This document shows, piece after piece, positions 18,372-25,969 of a stretch of 64,000 nt of DNA. A program made the position numbers and the translations under genes. Origin of the DNA: DATCHW01 sp963806045 (GTDB taxonomy: Bacteria > Bacteroidota > Ignavibacteria > Tepidaquicellales > Tepidaquicellaceae); NCBI GenBank assembly GCA_963806045.1, contig CAWDWP010000002.1, positions 19,189-83,188 on the forward strand, written 5' to 3'. Below the pieces are notes generated by a model that was given only the letters and a program-made list of their open reading frames with translations, did no database searches and had not been told where the DNA came from. Within the stretch, counting starts at the first letter, position 1; every line of letters starts with the position of its first letter.

Positions 18372-20093
18372 TTAATCGTCTATTATTATTACATATGCAT
18401 TTTCATATCCATCTTCCGGAGATTCATAGAGTTTTTCAATATATGTTCTGTAAATACTTTTTACCATGTTTGGAGCCATTTTTAATGAAGGAGTGAGTGT
18501 TCTGTTATCAACTTTCAATTCTGAATCAATAAGAACCGCAGATTTAATTCTTGCAAATTTCTGCTTTAAACCATTATTTACATTTGCAAGACAGCCTTTC
18601 AGGCATTGCGCAAGTTTATCTACACCTTCAGGACAAATGCAATTATCAATTTTTAAATCACTATAACTTGTTATTTCATTCATCAGTCTTTTATTTGGGA
18701 AAATAAGAGCCACCGGATAGCTTCTTCCGCTTCCTTCAACAAGAGCATATGAAACAAAATGACATTTTCCTGTAATTAATCCCTCTAATTCTGTTGGTAT
18801 AACTTTTTCAGCATTTAACAATTTAAAAATTCTGTCTTTTCTTGTAATAAGTTTAAGACCGGTTTCAGTTATTTCGCCGATATCCCCCGTACAAAACCAT
18901 CCTTCTTCATTAAATGCTGCTTTGTTAGCCTCTTCGTCATTGTAATAACCCTTCATAACATTCGGACCTTTTACCAGTATTTCATTGTCTTCAGGTGCCA
19001 GTGCAATCGTAACTCCTGGTATAGGTTTACCGATTACTCCGGGCTCTCTTTTAACATTAGAATCTGTTAATGTACAGCAGGGTGATGTTTCGGTTAAACC
19101 CCATCCTTCCATGACAGCAATTTTCCTTCGTTCAAACTCATCCGAAATATGTTTTGGCAATGGAGCTGCTGCTGTAAATACAAATTTTAAATCTGAGTGG
19201 AAAAATAAATCTTCTGCTTCATTGTTTTCCCGTGTAATATCCATAAGCTGCTGATATATCAGCGGAACACTAAAAAATAATGTAGGTTTAACTATTTTCC
19301 AGTTTTCAAAAATAATATTCGGGTCAAGTCCATTGCTTGATTCCAGTGAAAGCAGTGCACCATTTGATAAAGCTGTGAACAATTCAAAAATACCTCCAAA
19401 GCTGTGATGCCAGCGTAAGTAGCTTAAAAATCTGTCATTTTCATCAACGTTCCATAGATCTTTTAACGCTGCTTGTTGAGAAAGTATATTTCCGTGTGTT
19501 AGCTGGACACATTTCTGATTACCCATTGTTCCGGAAGTGTACATTTTAAGGCATATATCGTCCGGGGAAGCATTGAAATCCAGAGTAAAACCATTAGCAC
19601 TTTTCTCAATTAAAAGTTCAGAAAATTGTATCAGATTCGGATAGTTACTATTAATTATTTTATCGAAGATAATTATTTTCTTGAGATTGAGCCTGGAAGA
19701 TATTCTGCCAAGCTGCAATTCGTCGCCCACGGCTAAAAAATCCGCATCAGATTGCTTTATTAATAATTCTGCAATTTCTTTGTTGTAATTAAAAAAGATA
19801 GGAATAGCTATCCCGCCTGACGCCATTACTGCAAGCTCAAGCAAGAGCATTTCAATTCTGTTTTTCGAGAATATTACCATCTTTCCGTTTTTTGAAAAGC
19901 CAATGCGCGTAAGGTTATATGCTATAGTTTCAACTTTATTATAAAAATCACCCCATCTTATTCCTTCGTATTTACCATTAATCTTTTCCTGAAATCCAAT
20001 CCTGTTTTCAAAACGATTGGCAATGTCATAAAGCATCACTCCAATGTTTTGTTTTACATTTTTTAAACTTCGATTAGATTCAAGAATTTGCAT
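18372..20093 (-). CDS. AMP-forming acyl-CoA synthetase (ANL family)
   Basis: 573 aa with the core motifs YTSGTMGNQKCVQLTHGN (phosphate loop), EGWGLTETSP, EGWFCTGDIGEI and RKDRIFKLLNAEKVIPTELE. The last motif and overall length are closer to long-chain (FadD15-like) synthetases than to the ~520 aa benzoate-CoA ligases (BadA/BclA) I know. It activates a carboxylic acid to its CoA thioester using ATP. Placed between bcrD and the HgdB-like gene, it could activate benzoate, 4-hydroxybenzoate or the substrate of the second dehydratase. No other ligase is in the window, so it is the only candidate here for aromatic-acid activation. The frame is intact; start ATG at 20093. Confidence 0.85.
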   Translation of the reverse strand: MQILESNRSLKNVKQNIGVMLYDIANRFENRIGFQEKINGKYEGIRWGDFYNKVETIAYNLTRIGFSKNGKMVIFSKNRIEMLLLELAVMASGGIAIPIFFNYNKEIAELLIKQSDADFLAVGDELQLGRISSRLNLKKIIIFDKIINSNYPNLIQFSELLIEKSANGFTLDFNASPDDICLKMYTSGTMGNQKCVQLTHGNILSQQAALKDLWNVDENDRFLSYLRWHHSFGGIFELFTALSNGALLSLESSNGLDPNIIFENWKIVKPTLFFSVPLIYQQLMDITRENNEAEDLFFHSDLKFVFTAAAPLPKHISDEFERRKIAVMEGWGLTETSPCCTLTDSNVKREPGVIGKPIPGVTIALAPEDNEILVKGPNVMKGYYNDEEANKAAFNEEGWFCTGDIGEITETGLKLITRKDRIFKLLNAEKVIPTELEGLITGKCHFVSYALVEGSGRSYPVALIFPNKRLMNEITSYSDLKIDNCICPEGVDKLAQCLKGCLANVNNGLKQKFARIKSAVLIDSELKVDNRTLTPSLKMAPNMVKSIYRTYIEKLYESPEDGYENAYVIIIDD

Positions 20094-20127
20094 TAATTAA
20101 ATATACTTAATATTTTTAAACTCCATT

Positions 20128-20985
20128 TTAGTCAAGTATTTTATTTGTGATTTTACTCTTTTTCTTATTTAATAAATTAAATCTGTGTCCGCTCCATAGT
20201 GCCGCACCTATAGCACCTGCATAAATTGAATCCGGATCAGAAAATATTTCCCATTCATATTTGTTCTCGATTGCAAGTTCCTTAATTGCCTGAACCATAC
20301 CTTTGTTTAAAGCCATACCGCCGGTAAGCATTATCGGGGAGTCTGCCTTAAGCGAAGAAAGTAATTTTACAACTCTGTTAGCAATAGAAAGATGAATTCC
20401 TTTTATAATGTTTGTTGTGGAAATTCCCCTGGAAACCATATTGATTACATCCGTTTCCGCAAGTACGGCGCATATGCCGGAAGGTGTTTCCGGGTTTTTT
20501 GAGTTCAAGGATATTTCCCCAACCTCTTCAATGGCAAGTCCGAGATACCTGGATATATTTTCTATAAACTGTCCTGAACCGGATGCGCATTGACCTGTCA
20601 TCTTATAATCAAGTACTCTTCCCTGATTATTAATTTTTATAGCTCTGACGTAAAGTGCGCCCATATCAACAACAGTAAGAACTTCCGGATTAAAAAATAG
20701 TCCTCCTTTTGCATGTGTCGTCATACTATAAAAATGACCCGTTTTTCGATTTACCATTTCACCTTCACCGGTTGAGGCTAAGTAACTTATATTCTTAAAG
20801 GTTAGTCCGTTTCGTTTCAACATAATATTAACCATATCATCGGATAGTTGGGTGGGGTTTCGTTTTCTGACTTTTTCCGAAATCTTATCAACTATTACTG
20901 GTTTATCAGAATAAGAAAGTAACACAGCTTTTATATAACTGCCCCCGACATCTATTCCAAATGTATATATATTATTTTCTTTCAT
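20128..20985 (-). CDS. bcrD: Benzoyl-CoA reductase ATPase subunit D
   Basis: 285 aa, the size of known BcrD/BadG (about 280-300). It has the ASKHA phosphate-1 motif FGIDVGGSYIKAVLL, VVDMGALYVRAI, and two cluster-binding Cys in TGQCASGSGQF (Cys 133) and SGICAVLAETD (Cys 172). The final TGGMALNKG and GAIGAALW are conserved in the family. With BcrA it forms the ATP-hydrolysing electron activator, whose inter-subunit [4Fe-4S] cluster passes low-potential electrons to BcrBC. The gene follows bcrA by 17 bases, so subunit stoichiometry is set by one transcript. The order C-B-A-D differs from the Thauera order (C-B-A-D with other genes before it) only in neighbours, as far as I recall. Confidence 0.9.
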   Translation of the reverse strand: MKENNIYTFGIDVGGSYIKAVLLSYSDKPVIVDKISEKVRKRNPTQLSDDMVNIMLKRNGLTFKNISYLASTGEGEMVNRKTGHFYSMTTHAKGGLFFNPEVLTVVDMGALYVRAIKINNQGRVLDYKMTGQCASGSGQFIENISRYLGLAIEEVGEISLNSKNPETPSGICAVLAETDVINMVSRGISTTNIIKGIHLSIANRVVKLLSSLKADSPIMLTGGMALNKGMVQAIKELAIENKYEWEIFSDPDSIYAGAIGAALWSGHRFNLLNKKKSKITNKILD

Positions 20986-21002
20986 AAATTCTTATTCTCT
21001 TT

Positions 21003-22418
21003 TTAATTGTTTACCTTTGTTTTCGCAGAAGGTAGTTCTATGTTTATATTTCTTCTTGCAAACATCGCTCCCCCAAGAGCTCCCATAAAAATTGAATCGG
21101 TATGCACATTTATTTTTAAATCGTTTCCGTAATTTTCCCGCACCAAATCTGATACATATTTTAGCACGGCGTTATTTCGTGCAACACCTCCTGTAAATGT
21201 AAACTCGTTTCTTACACCGCCTGACCTTGCAATTAATGACATTGCCCGCATAACTATTGCCCTGTGCAATCCTGCTAAAATATCATTTCTTTCTTCACCG
21301 ATATTCAGAAGTTCTCTGAGCTCTGCTCCTGCGAAAACCGTACAGGTAGAGCAGATATTAACTTCCTTTTCTGCTTTTAAAGCAGATGTGCCAAGTTCAT
21401 TTAACGAAATATTTAATTCATCTGCTATATAACCAAGATATCTGCCGCAACCTGCAGCACAGCGGTCATTCATATAAAAACTTGTAACTAATCCAAGACT
21501 GTCCACCTGTATTGCTTTCGTATCCTGTCCTCCTATATCAAGAACTGTTCTGGTTTTCGGGAATATTGCGTGAGCTCCGAAAGCGTGGCATAAAATTTCG
21601 GATTTAATGCAATCTTCGGGAAAAGGAAGCAATGCTCTTCCGTAACCTGTTCCAACCATATTTGAAATATGAATATCATAATCAGCGACCCTGTCAATAT
21701 GTTCTTTAAATGTATCTGTTATTTGATTATAATTTCCTTTAAGCAAATTCATTTCAGCATCAAAATTTACACTAACTCCATCTGCAGCAGTATCAGCCAA
21801 ACCATTATATTTTACATCAAGCAGTTCCATTGCTTCATAAACAAGTTCTTTAAAATTAAATTCAAACATGTTGTTTTCAACCGGTGTTATGCTTTTATCA
21901 AATGCAAGCATAAGGGGTTCGAAAAATATATTGTCTAATTTTTTTACCTCTATTGAATATTTTTCATTTACCACATCACGGAAAAATTGGCTTTTGGACC
22001 CGAGATTACCAAAAATATATTCATCTCTGATAAACGGTTCGATAAACGAAATTATCCTTTGGATTATATCAGTGAAAAGTTTTTTATCCTTGAATATTTC
22101 AGACGATTCAATCGTTGAGTTTAACTGTTTATGTAAGTGACTAAGTCTTCTTTTGAACTGCAGAAACTGAAAAGCGGATTCTATGTCATTTAAATATTTT
22201 TCATAAACCGGTTGTGCAATTACCTCTGTCTCAAGTATTTTCTTTAAAAGGCTGAATCTCGCATCATAAATAGCTTCCTGTCTGGCAATATCTGCAGCAA
22301 CTTTATAATTCGCTCTTGTATTTGTAATACCTCTCCCGATAATTTCATCTTTTTCATTGATGATTATGGCTTTTGATGTTGTAGAGCCGAGGTCTATGCC
22401 AAGGTAATATTTGCTCAT
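21003..22418 (-). CDS. bcrA: Benzoyl-CoA reductase ATPase subunit A
   Basis: 471 aa. It begins YYLGIDLGSTTSKAIIIN (ASKHA phosphate motif) and resumes the fold at VGTGYGRALLPFP, TVLDIGGQDTKAIQV, MNDRCAAGCGRYLGY (Cys 320), ICSTCTVFAGAEL (Cys 359) and TGGVARNNAVL. Between about residues 45 and 245 is a long helical insertion absent from BcrD and HgdC; this insertion is what distinguishes BcrA-type subunits (about 440 aa) from the short activators. Partner of BcrD in ATP-driven electron transfer to BcrBC. Only 3 bases separate it from bcrB, implying coupled translation. The frame is intact. Confidence 0.93.
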   Translation of the reverse strand: MSKYYLGIDLGSTTSKAIIINEKDEIIGRGITNTRANYKVAADIARQEAIYDARFSLLKKILETEVIAQPVYEKYLNDIESAFQFLQFKRRLSHLHKQLNSTIESSEIFKDKKLFTDIIQRIISFIEPFIRDEYIFGNLGSKSQFFRDVVNEKYSIEVKKLDNIFFEPLMLAFDKSITPVENNMFEFNFKELVYEAMELLDVKYNGLADTAADGVSVNFDAEMNLLKGNYNQITDTFKEHIDRVADYDIHISNMVGTGYGRALLPFPEDCIKSEILCHAFGAHAIFPKTRTVLDIGGQDTKAIQVDSLGLVTSFYMNDRCAAGCGRYLGYIADELNISLNELGTSALKAEKEVNICSTCTVFAGAELRELLNIGEERNDILAGLHRAIVMRAMSLIARSGGVRNEFTFTGGVARNNAVLKYVSDLVRENYGNDLKINVHTDSIFMGALGGAMFARRNINIELPSAKTKVNN

Positions 22419-22421
22419 AAA

Positions 22422-23696
22422 CTAATTTGTAATTATTTTTCTTTGATTTAGCATCTGGAAAAATGAATCTAGACGGTTTTTAATATTTGAATAAGAAAAA
22501 TATCTGGGGTCAACAAGGTCAGATTCAATAAATCCTACGGGAATTTCAAGTTTTTCTTCTATCTCTCTCATCATAATAAGTTGTCCTGCAGAAAATGAGT
22601 TACAGCTTTTTATTGAATTAACCAATAAACCGTCTGCTTGATAATCTTTTATACTTTTCATTAATAATTCAATCCTTTGTGGAAGATTAAGATTTGTATA
22701 GCATTGCATGCAGTATTCTCCGAGACTTTCTAAAGGACGTTCCGGGTCGTGGCGGAATCCCATATCATACACTCCTCCCACTTTTGTATAAGAAGATGAT
22801 ACTATCACAGCTCCGTGGTCGTAAAATAATTTCCAGAACTCACGGAAACTTGTCCAGTTGGGAGGACCTTCTACTACTAATCTTATTTTTTCTTCGACTT
22901 CACCTTCGGGAGTAATTGGTCCGAGTTTATTATCTACGCGCACCATAATTTCTTTGTATAGTTCCTCATAATATCTTACAGCTTCAGGTGTTCCTCTGAA
23001 ACCAATGTTTATCGGACCAATATAATAAACACCGGCAAAGTATGCATCAATCGGGGATGGCCTGTTTTTTGTTGTATCAAATATTTTTACAATTAAATCT
23101 TCAACTTTTACAGATTCTCTTATAGTTTGTTTTAATTTATTCTCGTCAAATTTCTTTCCTGAAACTTTTTCCATTTTCGGAATTACATCTTCCTTCAACT
23201 GCTTAACCATATATTGTGTCATTTCAGGAGTTATTTTTCCATCTTCCTGATATGGGGTATGCAGCATTGCTACGGGAACTCCGGGATAAAGTCTTTCCAG
23301 ATTTTCAAACCATTTCATAAAAGTAAAACATCCTGTGTAACTTAACAGAAGTAAATCAGGGTCGGGAAGTTTTTTCCCGGTCGGTCCTATATTTCCGTTT
23401 AGCATCATTCCTATATCGCATTTCACATAAGTGCAAACATCCTCAAAGTGTCCGTATCTTTCTGCATCACGAATATAATTTCCGGAAATTTTTCTCATCC
23501 CTGACTGAAGAGCATTTATTTCAGGATAGACCGGAAGCATATCAAATGCCCTGATAAGCTCAGACAAATTTCCGGGAACGAATGTGTAAACAACTTTCTT
23601 TCCCGTCTCTTTTGTTATACTCAAATCGTCGAGTAAACCGCCAATCATCTCCTTCTGGAGAATCATGCTTTTTTCTTTTGCTACTTCCTGAGACAT
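22422..23696 (-). CDS. bcrB: Benzoyl-CoA reductase subunit B
   Basis: 424 aa, near the usual ~435-445 aa. Strongly diagnostic stretches: DVCTYVKCDIGMM, PDLLLLSYTGCFTFMKWFE, VEGPPNWTSFREFWKLFYD, SSSYTKVGGVYDMGFRHDP, YCMQCYTN and FIESDLVDPRYFSYSNI. These match BcrB/BadE rather than generic HgdA/B, so the call is specific. With BcrC it binds benzoyl-CoA and Fe-S clusters and carries out the two-electron dearomatisation to cyclohexa-1,5-diene-1-carbonyl-CoA. Cys in VCTYVKC, TGC and KSC are candidate cluster ligands. It starts at ATG 23696, 10 bases after bcrC. Confidence 0.94.
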   Translation of the reverse strand: MSQEVAKEKSMILQKEMIGGLLDDLSITKETGKKVVYTFVPGNLSELIRAFDMLPVYPEINALQSGMRKISGNYIRDAERYGHFEDVCTYVKCDIGMMLNGNIGPTGKKLPDPDLLLLSYTGCFTFMKWFENLERLYPGVPVAMLHTPYQEDGKITPEMTQYMVKQLKEDVIPKMEKVSGKKFDENKLKQTIRESVKVEDLIVKIFDTTKNRPSPIDAYFAGVYYIGPINIGFRGTPEAVRYYEELYKEIMVRVDNKLGPITPEGEVEEKIRLVVEGPPNWTSFREFWKLFYDHGAVIVSSSYTKVGGVYDMGFRHDPERPLESLGEYCMQCYTNLNLPQRIELLMKSIKDYQADGLLVNSIKSCNSFSAGQLIMMREIEEKLEIPVGFIESDLVDPRYFSYSNIKNRLDSFFQMLNQRKIITN

Positions 23697-23706
23697 CTAT
23701 TAAATT

Positions 23707-24928
23707 TTAATTTATTTCTTCCCAAAGTTTTATTGAATCTGCAAATGCCCCCACCTGTTCTTTAATCACTTTAAACTGTCCTGTGTTCTCACCAAACTGA
23801 AACATAATTTGTCTTATATTGTTACTTTCACATGCTTGCTGAAGAAGCGGAATATCAAGGAGTGCAGGGTCGCAGAAACTCGGAGCGGCAAAAATTACTC
23901 CGTCGGCATCAGAATCTTTTACGAGTTGAACTAATCTTTCACCTTTTGGCTTATTCACCGAATATACCGCTGAGGATAATGCACTCATGTTTAAATATGC
24001 TTCGGATAAAGCGGTCAGTGGGTCATCTGTATCGTCTTTTACATTGCCCTGAATCCATCGCGAGCCAAGTATCAAATCATCATTGACTATGTAACACCCT
24101 GCCAGTTCAATTGTTTTGATTAGCCCGACAGGAGGCTGTTCACAAAAAGCACCGTAAATAATAACTTTAATCTTATCTAAAGGTTCTCCTGTTTCTTTGT
24201 TAAGAAAATCTAAAACTATCTCGAGCATTTCATTATGTTCTTCGACTGTTATCACAGTACCTGCCCTTACAATGTGATAAAGCTCTTCATAAGTAAGCCG
24301 CCACGGAAATTCCCGTCTTAAATCATAAATAGATTTTATGAGTTGCCTGTTTTTATTGTATAAACTGATTGAGTGATTTAAATTTTCAGTTGTTAAATTT
24401 ATTTTATTAATCTCAAAAATATATTTCAGGATATGTTTCATCTCCTGATTATAAAATGTGCCTCCGATATGCGAATCAAAATTTTGAGGGAAATCAAGAT
24501 ACTTAACAAATTTCCCTTTTTTCAGAATTTGAAATATTCCGGAGAGATTTCGCATCACGTCGCAAATTGAAGGAAAAACGAATCCGTCAAATCCGTTCAT
24601 ATTTCCGTCTAAAGCCATTTCGATGATTCCTCGTCGGAATGTGACAAATATAAGACTGATAATAAGCGTCGCCTTTTATTATTTGTTTTCTGTCACCTGA
24701 ACCGAAAATACCGACTGTTATTCCGTTTACGGCGTGTACAATTTCACGAGGGAAGTAGATTGGTGTATAACCAATAATTACCCTTGATGAATCTTTTGAT
24801 TTCCAATTTTTTGCATATTCAAAATTCAAATCAAAAGAAAGAGCGCGAGCCCTTTCTAAGATGCTTTCAATGTTCTCCAACTTGATTGCCGTTTTATTTT
24901 GTTTACATGTACTTTTTAAAAACGTCAC
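23707..24928 (-). CDS. bcrC: Benzoyl-CoA reductase subunit C (one frameshift)
   Basis: Two overlapping frames form one ~406 aa protein. The first contains VIIGYTPIYFPREIVHA and GDAYYQSYICHIP; the second continues with EMALDGNMNGFDGFVFPSIC, DVMRNLSGIF, YLDFPQNFDSHIGG, IIYGAFCEQPP and RQIMFQFGENTGQF. These are typical of BcrC/BadD. The frame changes near 24630, where removing one base gives HIP..RGIIEMALDG, as expected for the family. It is the first gene of the minus-strand operon, so it lies closest to the divergent promoter region. The damage is probably a sequencing insertion, since both halves are fully conserved and the three partner subunits are intact. Confidence 0.88.
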
Positions 24929-25208
24929 ATATCGGATTTTTAACTCCGAAATGGAAGAAAATCAGATTTATTTGATTAAATTAAGCCAAAAAACCAGTTA
25001 TCTTCAAATCAAACGTTAAGCAAACTAACTTTCACAGAATTAAATGTCAATCCCCATTTATGATAATCATATATATACTCATTTCATTATATATCACTAT
25101 GATTAGAATAAATTATATTTAACTGATTACACTTTTATTTTATTCCACAGAATTAAGTATTTTTATTTTATACATTGAAAAGTATATTAAAAGATTCAAT
25201 AATCAAAT
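24929..25208. promoter_or_regulatory. Divergent control region between the bcr operon and the hcr operon
   Basis: 280 AT-rich bases separate bcrC (leftward) from the SDR gene (rightward), so both transcripts must start here. TAATCAT (25064-25070) and ATGATTA (25099-25105) form an inverted repeat centred near 25084, flanked inside by TATATAT runs, a plausible operator for a local regulator. No exact sigma-factor promoter could be assigned, and no regulator gene is adjacent. Confidence 0.45.
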
Positions 25209-25949
25209 ATGAATAATAAAAAATTAGCAATAGTTACCGGTGCGTCAAATGGAATTGGCAGAGCAATTTCGAAAAAACTCTGCGAAGATAATTTTATTAT
25301 ATTAGCCGTTGATGTTGACGAAATAAACGGGAAAAAACTTGCGGAGGAAAAAGGAAATGATAACATCCATTTTTATAAATGTGATATTCAGATTGAAGAT
25401 GAAGTGAAAAAGCTTTTTATTTTTGCGAAAAAGGAATTTGATAATATTGATGTTGTTGTGAACAATGCTGGAATTATAAAAGATAACCTGATTCAAAACA
25501 TGCCGTTCGAAGATTTCGACAAAGTTATTTCGGTGAACCTGAAAGGAACCTGGCTGATGTGCAAAGAAGCAGCGGTGATTATGAAACAGCAAAATAACGG
25601 TAGAATTATTAATATAGCTTCACGTGCCTGGCTTGGAAATCCCGGACAATCTAATTATTCAGCTTCAAAAGCAGGTGTTATTGGATTAACAAGGGTTTTA
25701 GCTCTTGAGCTTGGCAGATATAATATCTTCGTGAATGCAGTTGCTCCCGGCTTGATTGATACACCGCTTACAAAATCACTAAGCAAAGATGTTCTTCAAA
25801 AATTAATTAATGCACAACCCACAAAATCAATCGGCTTGCCGGAAGATGTTGCTCATACCGTTGCTTTTCTGGCAAACGAAGATACAAGGTTTATAACGGG
25901 GCAGACTATTTATGTCGACGGAGGAAAAAGTATAGGAGCAGGGATTTAA
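25209..25949 (+). CDS. SDR-family oxidoreductase (FabG-like)
   Basis: 246 aa classical short-chain dehydrogenase: NAD(P) motif TGASNGIGR, NNAG, active-site Ser region NIASRA, the Y-x3-K in SNYSASKAG, and the C-terminal FITGQTIYVDGG. General features are those of 3-oxoacyl-ACP/CoA reductases. It is the first gene of the rightward transcript ahead of the 4-hydroxybenzoyl-CoA reductase genes, so it may act on a hydroxyacyl-CoA of the same pathway (for example 3-hydroxypimeloyl-CoA) or on a substituted aromatic side chain; the sequence does not decide. About 20 bases separate it from hcrCA. Confidence 0.85.
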   Translation: MNNKKLAIVTGASNGIGRAISKKLCEDNFIILAVDVDEINGKKLAEEKGNDNIHFYKCDIQIEDEVKKLFIFAKKEFDNIDVVVNNAGIIKDNLIQNMPFEDFDKVISVNLKGTWLMCKEAAVIMKQQNNGRIINIASRAWLGNPGQSNYSASKAGVIGLTRVLALELGRYNIFVNAVAPGLIDTPLTKSLSKDVLQKLINAQPTKSIGLPEDVAHTVAFLANEDTRFITGQTIYVDGGKSIGAGI

Positions 25950-25969
25950 AATATGTTGAAAAATTTTTA

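Noticed and set aside
21003..24928. Annotating the four-subunit complex as 2-hydroxyglutaryl-CoA dehydratase or as class II benzoyl-CoA reductase
   Set aside because: BcrB and BcrC diagnostic stretches are present, the long BcrA insertion is present, and no tungsten-type BamB-I subunits are seen; dch, had and oah follow in the same operon.
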